From Suillus spraguei (taxonomy: Eukaryota > Basidiomycota > Agaricomycetes > Boletales > Suillaceae), in NCBI GenBank assembly GCA_016800925.1, contig JABCPU010000086.1:62001-126000 (forward strand): a stretch of 64,000 nucleotides of DNA, in the 5' to 3' direction. The notes beneath the pieces were generated by a model. The model saw only the letters and a list, made by a program, of their open reading frames with translations, made no database searches and was not told where the DNA came from. The position numbers and the translations under genes were made by a program. Below, piece after piece: positions 23,224-36,000 of the stretch. Each line of letters starts with the position of its first letter. The first letter of the stretch is position 1.

Positions 23224-25069
23224 AAGACAATGTGTCCTCTATGAAGAAACTGGCCACAAGAGATTTTGAAGATCTCCTTCAGGTACGCATTTGTTGACTA
23301 TTTGTGAACTATGCTATACTATCATCATGCAGTGCACCCTCCCTGTATTTGAAGATTTTCTGCCTGAAGAGCATAACTCAATCGTCCTCAACCTTCTGTT
23401 TGACCTAGCTGCATGGCATGGTTATGCAAAACTCCGGTTGCATACTGATATCACTCTAGCTCTCTTCGACACTGCAACTGTGGTCTTGGGTCAGTCCATC
23501 CAAAAGTTTGTCAAGACTACATGTGTGCACTATCACACCATGGAGCTCCCTCACGAATATGCTGCCCATGGACGACGAGCTGCAGCCTTGGCGAGTCAGC
23601 AGACTATTAAGGATGGGAAGAAAAAGGCCATGGGCTCAGCGGCCATTGGGGCAAAGTTCAAGAAGCTCAACCTTGAGACTTACAAGTATCACGCACTTGG
23701 AGACTATCCTAATATGATACAGCAGATGGGAACCACTGATAACTTTTCTACTCAGCCGGTACATTGTTTTTTTAAAAAGACCTAGGCTTTACATGCTGAC
23801 AGTCATTGGTAGGGCAAACTGGAGCATCATTCACTTAAACATTGGTACCCTAGGACCCTGAAGAACAAAAAACCACAGCCAAACACATGGCTCATCAGGA
23901 GGCATGACACCGGCTTATGAAGAAGATCTTGGAATGATGTGAGCGGCTGGCAGAAGCAGCTGGTTGGCATAGAAAGAAACGACAATGCACTTCACCCTCT
24001 GACCATTATCATATACATATATCACACTAGCTGAGGGCATCATATGACCTCACTGCATGGCTGAGCGAGCACGACAATGACCCAGCTACAGAGGTATGTG
24101 CGCTTATTATGCTAATACCATTTCTAATCTACTGCAATGTAAAATTTTATTCCATGATTAAAAGACCATATTCTAGGCTGCCTTCAAGGGATCGAATACT
24201 CAGGTGATGAACACAAGTTTAATGACAAAGAGTAGGACCAGGTCATATTTGCAAACAACCGACTGCACGAACATGGTGTGCTATAGGTGAACTATACTAT
24301 ATATGACCTTCGAAGAGAACAAGATACTATCAACCCTCAAACACATGCCAACATCATGGTCCTCTCCCATGAAAATGATGATGAACACCACCCATACTGG
24401 TACGCATGGGTCATCCAAATTTTTCACTTAGATGTTTGGTATTACGGCAACAAGAACATGTCGACATCGAAACCACAGTGGACACATGTGCTTTTTGTAT
24501 GCTGGTTTGGGTGTAATGTCACATTCAAGGGTGGCTGGTCTGCCAAGCACTTGCATAGGCTTGGATTTTTCATGAGCGAGGATCCTGGGTGTTTCGGATT
24601 TCTAGATCCTGATCAAGTGATTTGTGGTGTCCATCTCATTCCTACATTCACACATAATCATACAGATCAATACATGGGGCCCTCATTTGTCTGTCGCAAG
24701 GAGGATGGTGATGAAGACTGGCAGTATCATTATGTCAATATGTAAGTCCTACATCACTTCTAAACTACCCGCAGTTCTAACTAATGTACTAGGTTTGTAG
24801 ACCAAGATATGTTCATGCACTTTCACGGTGGAGGTGTCAGTCATAAGATCACACAGGAATGGGATGACTTCTTGCAGAGTGACGGAGCCCCAGCAAATGT
24901 CCCCAAAGACAACGTGAATTGGGACAATGTTGATATGGATGTTGGGGAGGACAAGGATGGGGAGGAGGACAAGCCCAAGGAGGAAGATCCAAATAATAAA
25001 GTAGAGGCTGATTTGGATGAGGAACTTGACGATGATATACTTGCACGAGAGGGTTATGGTGCACTTTAA

Positions 25070-25608
25070 TTATATTACTCAATGATATACTACACATGGG
25101 ATAGATAATATGATAGCAGGCTGAGACAGATATTATCTACTTGCTGTCAGGTTGATGACCAGCTTAACATGACAAAGGGCAGATGCCATATAGTTTGACA
25201 TGACACAGAGCCAATGATTAGCTAAGACCATAACATGGCACGTCTGAGAAGTGTTGTGGCGCAGCCCCAATCCAAATCAGGTAATTTCTGAACTGTGGAC
25301 TTTTGGTGATTTTTTTTTTATTTTTATTTTATCCTTGTTTATTGTCCGTTGGGCTATGCCCTATGATGGACACTACCTACTGTACATCTAATCTATTCAT
25401 ATATGCTTTGGTCCGTTTTTTTGGTTGTCTATGCTATACAGTGGTCCTGGCTTGCGCGCGGACGTTAGGCCTTCTTCAGGCTCTTGATATGATTTGTGCG
25501 ACTTGTTGTCGCGTTTCCTCTATTCCTTCTCCTTTTCCGCTGGGGGGTTACATCTCCAAAGGTTTGTTCCAATCTACTTTTGGTGATGTAACAGGTGCTG
25601 TGGCAGGA
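25070..25608. other. Spacer between Plavaka element 2 and the palindrome
   Basis: Contains a T-rich run near 25,311-25,330. No gene seen; a short plus-strand hydrophobic frame at 25,303-25,653 runs into the palindrome arm and is not credible. The 3' terminus of Plavaka element 2 was not identified. Confidence 0.3.
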
Positions 25609-26664
25609 TTATGCATAATTATGGCTGATAAGAGACACCATGGTTATGTATAGCTGACACTAATCCCTTCATGCTGGCAGCTTTATGCATAATGGTGCCT
25701 GCATCACCTCAAGCCCATAGGCCTTTTGTGGAACTTTGAAACTCAGCTGCCACACTCCCCAAAACATCACTCAATATGGTATACCCCACAATATCAATTA
25801 TTCCCACACCCTCCCCACCTCACTGCAGCTTCACCACCACACCACAATAGCTCCCCATGCATACATAAGTAGTAGTTTGGTGTATATGTGTATAATATAA
25901 CATAATAGACAGCTTTTTTTGTTTATTTGTATGCCTGCTCCTCCTCCAGGGGCCATTCAAAAAGGGTAGGGTGCAGAACACTTTTGCACTTTTGCCCCTT
26001 TGATATTGTGGTGATCTAGTATATTTTGAACATGTTTATAAAGATATATAAAGAGATTATCATCTTTATTTCATCCCCTGAAATGTCTTACATCAATAGA
26101 TATAGCACATATACAGAAAAACATAAAACATATTCCCATTTGACTATTTCTAGATGGATATACTTGTAATGGTGATCTATGATATTTCTTTAGAAACAGG
26201 AACAATGTATCAGGAGCTCAAGACCATAGGATAAGACCTTGTGGTGTAGTGCACACTCCTTCCTCTGGTGGTTTACCCCCTGTAAAAAATTTTCCTGTAA
26301 GACGGTGGACCTCAATCAAGGTTTGGGATATATTTTTATGTATATTTAATGTATATCTATCACCTAGCTGCTTTGGAATATCAACAAGGTCCTTCCACAG
26401 GAATATAAATACAAAATATCACATTTTTGATGTGTTTCACTCACTTACTCTGACAAAAATGATCCAACCTGCTCATATATCATCAGTAGTACATATATAA
26501 ATGCACTTTATTCCAAGGATAAGCTCAAAATAGGCCTGGAATTTTCAGTTAGTGTGTATACTTGCCATTTCTGCTGATAAGGGGCCACACCTTCAAACAA
26601 TCGAAATTTAATAATCGGACACCTGGGGTACCTTTCAGACATATTCAGTATCATAGATCTAAAT
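25609..26664 (+). repeat. Left arm of the long inverted repeat
   Basis: Runs from TTATGCATAATTATGG to CATAGATCTAAAT and pairs with 27001-28053. Confidence 0.85.
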
Positions 26665-27000
26665 TTACTGAGTAATAAGACAATAATTGAGTGCTGAGAA
26701 GTGAAATAGACAAGAAATTGAGTGTGGGAAACTCAAAAGACCCAAAAGTCGAAATGATCATAGATAGTGGTAGGACGTTAATGCTCATTAACTTACTTAC
26801 CACCACATCCTTCAGTATCTTCCACCTCAGGGCAAAGTATAGTATAGGTTCCTTGTGTAGTTTAATATGTTTCTATAGAATTTAATAAATTCTCGACCTA
26901 TATCATATGTAATTGTGACATTTGTATATTTGTCATTGTCACTATTCACACATATTTCTTTTGCTTTCCTTTCATTCAGAACTTTATGGTCTTTGTGACA

Positions 27001-28053
27001 ATTTAGATCTATGATACTGAATATGTCTGAAAGGTACCCCAGGTGTCCGATTATTAAATTTCGATTGTTTGAAGGTGTGGCCCCTTATCAGCAGAAATGG
27101 CAAGTATACACACTAACTGAAAATTCCAGCCTATTTTGAGCTTATCCTTGGAATAAAGTGCATTTATATATGTACTACTGATGATATATGAGCAGGTTGG
27201 ATCATTTTTGTCAGAGTAAGTGAGTGAAACACATCAAAAATGTGATATTTTGTATTTATATTCCTGTGGAAGGACCTTGTTGATATTCCAAAGCAGCTAG
27301 GTGATAGATATACATTAAATATACATAAAAATATATCCCAAACCTTGATTGAGGTCCACCGTCTTACAGGAAATTTTTTACAGGGGGTAAACCACCAGGG
27401 AAGGAGTGTGCACTACACCACAAGGTCTTATCCTATGGTCTTGAGCTCCTGATACATTGTTCCTGTTTCTAAAGAAATATCATAGATCACCATTACAAGT
27501 ATATCCATCTAGAAATAGTCAAATGGGAATATGTTTTATGTTTTTCTGTATATGTGCTATATCTATTGATGTAAGACATTTCAGGGGGTGAAATAAAGAT
27601 GATAATCTCTTTATATATCTTTATAAACATGTTCAAAATATACTAGATCACCACAATATCAAAGGGGCAAAAGTGCGAAAGTGTTCTGCACCCTACCCTT
27701 TTTGAATGGCCCCTGGAGGAGGAGCAGGCATACAAATAAACCAAAAAAGCTGTCTATTATGTTATATTATACACATATACACCAAAATACTACTTATGTA
27801 TGCATGGGGAGCTATTGTGGTGTGGTGGTGAAGCTGCAGTGAGGTGGGGAGGGTGTGGGAATAATTGATATTGTGGGGTATACCATATTGAGTGATGTTT
27901 TGGGGAGTGTGGCAGCTGAGTTTCAAAGTTCCACAAAAGGCCTATGGGCTTGAGGTGATGCAGGCACCATTATCCATAAAGCTGCCAGCGTGGAGGGATT
28001 AGCATCAGCTATACATAACCATGGTGTCTCTTATCAGCCATTATTATGCATAA
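27001..28053 (-). repeat. Right arm of the long inverted repeat
   Basis: Begins ATTTAGATCTATG and ends CCATTATTATGCATAA; reverse complement of the left arm with few differences. Confidence 0.85.
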
Positions 28054-31000
28054 ATATGACACTATAGCCGCAACCGTAATGGCGGTGAAGGAGAAATGAA
28101 TTATTTGGTTGAGGTGGTATGATCTACTGAGGTGCTCAAATAATTTCTTTGAGGTGGTTTGAATGCTAGCGACAATAGGAAGATGACTTGCTTTTATACG
28201 GTTTGACAGAATAGTTACGCCCAGCGAATGATACTGCAACGACAAGAAATTATGTTTCGCGAGTAGGGTAAAAATGCCACGTCAAAGCTGTTGGCAGCTT
28301 ACCCAGCTAGCCTACATTAATTCCCGACTACACCCCTTGCTCTTCCTGTTGGTGTGAATTCCGAGATGCTCGAGGCATGCTGAACCAATTCAACGTCAAT
28401 AAATGACGTTTGACACGGTACGCATGGATAAAGCTGACTCGACACACCGGTGCGCTGTTTTCATCTGTAAGGCATATATTTCACATTGAACGTGTACATC
28501 TGAGTCTTCGGAACATGAAAGTTGCGAAGTTCTATCATATGATGTACTTATCTTGATCCTGCCTGAGTTCATGTACCCTGTTATGAGTCGAACCTTACTC
28601 GGTTCCTTCGAAAATGAATCTTCCAAGCCGTCCAACTTCGACCAAGGATCCTGAGACGGACAACACATCGAAATTATCATCGACGTTCGAGTTGCCATTT
28701 GCGAGTAGTAGGGGTCTAGGAGAAGGCTGTCCTGTAGCATTTGCAAGGTGAATACTCATTTTTTATATGGAAAGCGAGCTCGCGGGTGTAGCAGAGGATG
28801 ACGATGACAGTACTTGAGATGCATGCTCATATTTTGGAATACCCGGCGACGATGATGCCACTAGGATACAAACAACATGATCCTTCATACCTGCAGGCCT
28901 GGGGGATGCGCTTGAAGCCAGAAATTTTGATTTTGAATAAATCCATGAGTCATAGCATGTCCGGCGTTGTCAGCGGCTCAATGTAGATGAGGTCAGCGGA
29001 GTGGCCATGCGACTTGAAGGACGAGGGGAGTTTTGGGGGCAATGAACTTTTGAAACTTGACTTGAGAGTTAGCTAAGGATGGCGAGTATCTCGGACAAAC
29101 AAAGTGATGGATAGCTGGCAATCAGACAGTTGGTTAGGATTAGGTAGTCTCTGTTCAAACGTTTACGTTCGTGCTCACTGCTGATGCACTTGTTGTCCGT
29201 GTACAATATTGGTCCTTTGTTTGCTCACCAATACTTTGGCTGCGCACGTAGGAAGTGAAAGCGCAGAGGGGTTGGGGAACATTCATGGGCTCAAGAGTTG
29301 GAAAAAATGGCAGAGGATTCTGTACGCAAAGACCGTGAGCTCGACGAGTGGAAGACATGTAAGCAGTAACAATGAGTGTAGAAAAAGCTTCATACCTTTC
29401 TCCGGCACAGTTTGCGGGGTCTACTAAATAACGTCAATCCAATGGTAACATAGTTTCTGAAAGTTAGAGAGCTGATCTACTTCGAAATGGTAACAGGTCA
29501 CACTGATCACTCGAATGAGTCTAACGACTGTAGCTCGCCGAAATTTCTCTCTGGTCTTGTCTCCGAAACAGTGTGCTCTCATGGTTAGCTATCAATAAAT
29601 TTGGTCTACTACAAGTTATGTAAGTCGCACATGATACAAAGAAATCTGCACACACCGAAGCAAACTACTCTCTGTATGAAAGTTGAATTATGATTCATGT
29701 CGCATTGCCTAGTTTCAAGGTCCGTAGCAAGTTGGAGATATTAAATGAAAATATTGATGTACACTCACGTTAGGATCATACCAACTACGAATTTGGATGG
29801 TCCTAACACGTGTTTTCACCTGTTGCCGACTGCGAAGTGGTGAGTTGGGCCAAGTGAATATCGAGCCAGTCCATTTATCAGTCATTGAATTGGGGTACAA
29901 GGACGAACATCCGAACAGCGAGCCTCTGGTTAATTGAGGTCAGCTTTGGGACAATGTAGTCACAGGTCTGACATACTGCAAGTGGCTGAGCATCGCCAGA
30001 ACGGTCTTTGTCCAGATAACCCCACTATTCATACACTATCTCGTCAGTGACTGACGAGACAGCGCATGGATTACAGTCAGTCCGAAGTTCCGATCGAAAT
30101 GATGGGCCTCTTCGGGTATTTTTTGAGGTCTTCAACCGAGTGTTTGCCTCTGGGATACTCAGGTTCACTATAGGAGCCTTTCGCTTCTCATATTCGACAA
30201 TACGAAGCATTGAAAGCAAAAACTCGCTCATATGGCGAACTGAATCTGGAAGTGTATTTAATGTTATTTAATGTGACCCTGCGCACGTACACTGTTTTTT
30301 GAGTTATTCACATAGTCCACCCTATTGATGTTGAGCGGCGTGAGCAGGGGCGCGATAAATGAGCCATATTAATATTGTAACTCCGCTCGAACCCAGCCGT
30401 CCTGCCAGTGGACTTCGGCCCCAGAGTCTAAGTAATACTACAGAGTTTTCAGAAACCAGATATCTGACTTTCGCGAATCTTGGTGTTCAAATAGGTCTCT
30501 TCCAGCGTGCTAAATTCTGCTGATCAACACTTGTGGTATTTGGATTCTTCCGGTCCGTGAAGTGATGGACTGTTTCTTCTTTCAGACCGCCGCGGCTTAA
30601 AGCAAGACATACTTCAAATGTGGAGTCTACTACTTTCAAGTTGATCTTGGCGAGGTGCTTGTACTATTGAGGGAGCCTACGGAAGCCCGTTCTTGACTGA
30701 ATAAGAAGGCTGACTCCGTGGCCTCGCGGGAGTTCTGAGATGAGTTTTTAAAGCTTTTGGTGTCGTCGGTCTTAGCGTCACGATTTTTAGCGCGTGCTGA
30801 TGGACTATTCAAAAATATCGTTGGCTTGATCTTGGCGTATACTCGTTGCAACCACGGCACCCGCCCTATTGGTGTGCTGACGGGAGGTGTGCGCAATGTC
30901 ATTTCGGGTAACAATCTAGTTTCGCTGTAGTACTATGTCCGGGTGTGTACTGTGCAGCTGTGACTTTCTCTTCGTCGGTCTCAATACCCGCAATGCGTGG

Positions 31001-33068
31001 TGTGCTAGCCTCCATCTGATTGTAGGGATTGCGTTGATGCAATGTTAATGCTGGTGCACTGTAACTGTACATGACGGTTTTGGTGAGCCGCCTAGAATCG
31101 TTGCCTGCCCAGTGTACATATCTATTACTGCTGATCTGACTCCCTTCCCTTGCAACCGACAGCTCTGTTCAAGTAGTATCATTCTCACAATATCCAGGCC
31201 CCCTTCGTAGACACTGCTCCCTGTGCCTAGGTGAAAATGAATTACCTTGTTCCCTGGTCCATATCATGAGCACAGCTGCTAGCTGCTGTTACCCCTCCGT
31301 TGATCGCTGAATCATCCATGATGATCCTGGGCTCTTTCTCTGACCTCCGACTTCGTGTCTATTGCCGCTCTAGTAATTTGGGCCACCTTCCTTCTATTCA
31401 GTCTGCCTGTGAATATGGTATACTAGGTTATCCTCGGCCTGACTTTTGCCACGTCGGATTCGAGCCCTTGTCACCCGCTTGCGACGTAACGCCAAATAGT
31501 AAAAAATTCTCTTACTATATAATGCAAACCAGACACTGCAGATTCCTTGAATTGGTTTTGTCTACGGGACTCGATATCTTAAGACTCCTGCTTTGGTAAA
31601 GGTGACACAGCCCAGCGGTGTTCAAGAATTCCGAGGTACTCCCAAAGATAGGCTTCGTGGCTTGAAGAATTCAACCTAGAAACTACTAATTGACACCCGT
31701 GTTTTTGATGTGCTCTCCCCTCTGGCTGCGGCTTCCTCACAATAATCCGAATTTCCAAGTACTTGTCTCCGATTTCGCTTGCGGGTACCGTCAGACCCTC
31801 CCCTGATCGCGGAAGCATAGGCAAAGCTCCCGTGGCATACCTGTCTGACATACGGAAGTCATAAATTGCGACATTAGAACACGCGAGCCTTCCTTCTTTT
31901 CCCCGCGGACCGCATGAAATTTCGGTACTACAAGCCAGCGGAATTCGTCTCCACATAGCCCCACATGGCAATTTTGTGTTGGCGTGGAGTTACAGAGTGT
32001 GCCGGCTATCACATATCACTGTTGCGTCCGGGGGATGCACTATTGATTTTAGTTGCCTGCGCTCGGCATAATATTCATATTTTGGGGGGATTCCCCACAT
32101 GCACGCACTAGAGTGCAATGATGTCATTTGGAGGAAAGACTGTGTCTTATGATTGTTTCTGACGACACAATGAGTAATGAGATCTAGCTAGATAAGTTTG
32201 AGATAATTGTTTCCAAATTTCCCATCAACTTTAGGTCCTAGATCCATTCAGGTCCTGCATGAAACTCCTGAGCCTGACTCACGTGGCACTATACTCCCCG
32301 AGATAGCTGTTTTCGAAATTTGAGTCAACCTGTTAGATCTGTTCACTCACTAAATTTATGAACCCATACTTGGCGTATTAAACGGCCTAGTCCTCCCCGT
32401 GGTCCACTTCACAAAGCCGGCAAGTGGTTATGATATCCAAGATTTTCATGACGAGCGGGCTGAGATCGAGATAGAATTTTGTGTTTCCCTGTACCGTTGG
32501 CAGGACTTGGTATTAGTTACTTAGTTACTCGGCTACTTAGTAGATGAATTCATTCTGCATATCTCTCAACTTGGCCTCTTCGCTGGCACTACTATCTAGG
32601 CCTAGAAACTATTTATTTGTGCTACATATATTAATGCTATAAGTAGTCTCCCATTCAATCAGCATGTCGGTATGTGGTCATGTTACCGCATGGCGAGCGC
32701 TGGCGGCATGCTGTTCTGGGAAAACATGATTTCTTTAGTAGCTGCCAGTACCCTCAAGGTTATGAAACCGAGAGGGTATTGGCAGCCAAAAAGACTCACC
32801 GCCCCTATTTCTTCTCCTCGGGTTGCAAAGTTCTTCTCTTTGTGTCCAGTTACTGTGTATCAATTTGAAACTAGAACATATTCTATGTGATAGCCATACC
32901 AGAGGAAACGAGTTATCTGCGACCAAGCGCAAAAAGCTGGAAACCCGCTTGGTGGCTGACGTGGCTGGCAAAAGCTCCCGGACTGAGATGGTTCTCTTCT
33001 TTGTTTTCTAATATTAGTAATACTGGACTGTACGGTATGTCCGGAGTATAGCGCCATGGGCACTCTTA
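28054..33068. other. Five-kilobase gene-poor region with possible minus-strand remnants
   Basis: No complete gene could be assembled. Minus-strand pieces with protein-like composition occur at 28,396-28,746 (contains SKLDGLEDSFSKEPSKVRLI), around 28,990-28,880 (HSADLIYIEPLTTPDML then a stop), 30,231-30,025 (MLRIVEYEKRKAPIVNLSIP), 30,914-30,636 and 31,971-31,579 (TVPASEIGDKYLEIRIIVRK). They could be exons of one or more decayed genes, but no family is recognised and frames are broken. I see no tRNA or rRNA. Confidence 0.3.
31579..31971 (-). pseudogene. Possible gene fragment, unknown family
   Basis: A 130-codon open stretch with balanced composition: RMSDRYATGALPMLPRSGEG, ASEIGDKYLEIRIIVRKPQP and SHEAYLWEYLGILEHRWAVS. 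No start in good context, no partner exons and no recognised domain. It may be a remnant of a larger gene. Confidence 0.25.
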
Positions 33069-36000
33069 ATGGCGCTTCCACTACGTATTTATTCAGCTCA
33101 CGTTCATTCCATATTACATACTACCCACCGTCTCCCATCAAAAAATCGTCGCACTCTCGCTATGGTTGCTCATGATTGGCAGAAGGTCGAGAGCCATGCG
33201 AACGTTCCTGCTTACACGCTTTTCACCAAACCAATAGAGAAGTCCCAACTTGACGAGCGGGAGTACAGGTTGATCAAGCTCGAAAACGGTCTCTCAGCCA
33301 TGTTGATTCAAGATGCCAAGGCCGATATCGCTGCTGCAAGCTTAGACGTGGCAGTTGGTCACCTGTCAGACCCAGTGAGTGCGTCTCTCGGGGGATCGAG
33401 GACATCGTATTGTATGTCTGCAGTCTGAAGGATGGCTACGAAGAGATACTAGTTCTAGTATCTTTCCTTGTTTGGAGTGATAGAAATCGGAACCCTTACT
33501 GACGGAAAACTTCATAGGATGATATTCCCGGCCTTGCTCACTTTTGCGAGCACTTGTTATTCATGGTATGAGCCTTTCTTATCACAAGTGCTGGCCGATG
33601 GTTGAACAACATTTTTTGTAGGGTACCGAACAATTTCCGAAAGAAAACGAGTACTCCGAAGTGCGTATATGGAATACCCTCCGGCACTTAACTGACTCGC
33701 TTTGAATTCAGTATCTTTCCAAGAACAATGGCCATTCCAATGCCTATACAGCACCAGCCAACACCAACTACTTTTTTCGTGTCGCTACCTCGGCGCTTCC
33801 CGGAGCGTTAGCGCGTTTTTCTGCATTTTTCCATTGCCCTCTCTTTGCGCCCTCGTGCACTACGCGGGAGATGAATGCAGTCGACTCAGAGCACTCAAAG
33901 AACCATCAGGCGGATCCATGGCGCATTTTCCAGCTGAACAAACATCTTACCAAGGAAGGTCACCCGTGGAGTAAGTTCGGCAGTGGGAACCGCGAGACAT
34001 TAAGTGCCGCAGGGAGAACATTCAAAGCGGCGAATAAGCTAAACAGGAATGCGATAAAGAATGGGGCATATACCCCCGTAGATGGGAGTGTGCCAACATC
34101 CCCAGTATCATCTGATGGGAATTTGGCGTGCTCGCCGCTCCCTTCGCGCATTCCATCGCCAGTCCCATCCAATACATCCGTGAGCAGCGAGAACGAACCA
34201 GACGGCGGTGTTGTTGGGCGTGAGACCCGCAGACGGTTAGTTGAATGGTGGAATAGAGAATATTGTGCAGGCAGAATGCGACTTTGTGTTGTTGGGAAAG
34301 GTACGTCGCCGTTTCTGTTACGAGTGATTACTTTGTCACCTCGACTCTAGAACCGCTCGACACGTTGGCTGACATGGTCTCGACCTTATTTACACCTATC
34401 AAGAACCGAGAGCAAGATCCACTACCCGTAATTCCTGACCATCCATTTGGGCCAAACGAAATGGGAGTAAGTTCATGTCGTATTACTGGTGATATGATTT
34501 ATTGATATAGAAACCCATTAGACCTTAGTTTCCGTCCAGACTGTAAAGGCCTTCCATGCTATCGAAATTTCATTCCCTCTAGCATGGCAGTCGCCGCTTT
34601 GGCAGTACAAACCTGCACATTTTATTTCACACTTTACTGGTCACGAGGGTCCTGGTTCGCTTTTTTCGTACATCAAAAACAAGGGGTGGGCGACATCACT
34701 CAACTCAGGTCCTCAATCCCTCGCACGAGGCTTCGAAATGTTCAAATTTACCATCCATTTGACTAAGCTCGGGTTTGAGAACTACCAGCTGGTGGCCCTT
34801 GCGACATTCAAATACATTTCCCTTTTGCGGTCCTCTGCATTCCCAAAGTGGTACCAATCAGAGCTTGTCAAAATTGCGCGCACGAGGTTCCAATTCGCCA
34901 CGAAGGAAAACGCAGAGGGCTATGCGGTTTCACTTTCCGAGAGGATGGCCAAGCATATGCCCCCTGAATCATTACTACGCGGGGCGGTCGTCCCATGTGA
35001 ATGGAATTCCGAAGACGGAGAGCGAGAAGTTCGTGAAATGCTGGCAGATATGCGTATCACAAAGGGCAGGGCAGTACTCATGGCGAAGAAGGAAGAACTC
35101 GAGCGCATTTCAAAGAATGAACATTGGGAGCACGAGAAATGGTATGGTACGGGGTACAGAGTAGAGCGATGGGATTCTTTGTTTATTGAACAGGCAAGTC
35201 AGATTCCATTGCGGCATTCATTGGGCTCGTTGACCAACTGGTAACTAGGCCGAGGGACCTAATGACATCACGGAACTGTACCTTCCAGGCCCGAACGAAT
35301 TTATACCTACCAACTTGGAAGTGGAGAGACGTGATGTCCTTGAGGTCTGTTATGGTTACACATGACGATGTCCCCGACTTTCTGACCGCGGTTGTTCACT
35401 TACAGCCCGCTAAACGTCCTTACCTTATCAAGCAGACACCAATGGGGTCCGTGTGGCACAAGAAAGATGACCAGTTCTGGCTTCCAAAGGCGTCGCTCGT
35501 ACTAGAACTTCGTAGGTATGCATTTTGGATCACCAGAATTCTGGGACTGTGAACTTATTATCAATATAGTCCAGTTGCATGCTCATCTCCGCGTGCCGAC
35601 ACTATGACACGGTGAGCTACTTTGCGTACTCACCTGTTTGATCTAACAATAATTCTGATCCAGGCTTTTTGCTGACCTCGTAAATGATTCGCTACAGGAA
35701 TTCGCATATGATGCAGAACTCGCCGGACTTGTCTTCCATAATGGCTCACACCACCTTGGGCTGATGATCACTCTAGATGGGTACAACGAAAAGTTGCCTG
35801 TTCTTGGTCGCCGCGTCCTGGAGACTGTGAGGAATCTACAAGTCCGCGACGACAGATTAGGAGTCACCAAAGAAAAGGTTATTGTTTCATGTTGTATTTC
35901 TCCGATACAGGTGGGCTTACCATGGTCAACTAGGTTAAGCGTGACTGGGAAAATTTCTTCATGGATCAGGGTTACCGGCTATCAGACTATTACACGCAAT

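Larger units (their letters stand above)
18393..25069 (+). pseudogene. Plavaka-type transposase (element 2), multiply interrupted
   Basis: Begins MSGLPMCLCCGRHFKSTRQL (C2H2-like finger) and continues over introns to PRRYVDYLPG, MDELFNAFTNPTCGLLMAW, GWHKSMVKSHLPKEKQ, VASLMFWSDATHLTNFGDAS and FFGNQSKYTQGK. A 954-bp LTR-like element interrupts it at 19865. It resumes with ACHHVAYTPT, REPMHAIWTLLLDDKFMHGY, RFFTCLADYPEKV, FLGQCPCPRCLVKK and FAFNLFMLFVMDLLHKFEI. A foreign block follows (about 21.8-23.2 kb). It then reads NVSSMKKLATRDFEDLLQ, CTLPVFEDFLPEEHNSIVLN, YKYHALGDYPNMIQ and ends with YTIYDLRREQDTINPQTH, HPYWYAWVIQIFH, GFLDPDQVICGVHLIPTF and MFMHFHGGGVSHKITQEWDD plus an acidic tail. In-frame TGA codons at 18851-18853 and 21316-21318 replace expected Arg codons. 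All marks are those of a complete but inactive Plavaka copy. Confidence 0.85.
25609..28053. mobile_element. Giant foldback (hairpin) element, arms about 1.05 kb
   Basis: 25609-26664 is the reverse complement of 27001-28053 almost base for base over the arm parts I compared, apart from scattered transitions and a few single-base changes. The spacer is 336 bp. Both outer ends carry TTATGCATAA, itself a palindrome, so it may be part of the arm or an 8-10-bp target duplication. Inside the ends both arms read ATGGCTGATAAGAGACACC. No open reading frame of credible length is present. The structure fits a non-autonomous foldback transposon or a recent inverted duplication. Confidence 0.85.

Noticed and set aside
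25303..25653. Plus-strand hydrophobic frame before the palindrome
   Set aside because: It starts in a T-rich run and its C-terminal end is simply the palindrome arm sequence, also seen mirrored at the right end.
31430..31500. GGATTCGAGCCC resembling a tRNA B box
   Set aside because: No foldable acceptor, D or anticodon arms could be drawn around it on either strand.
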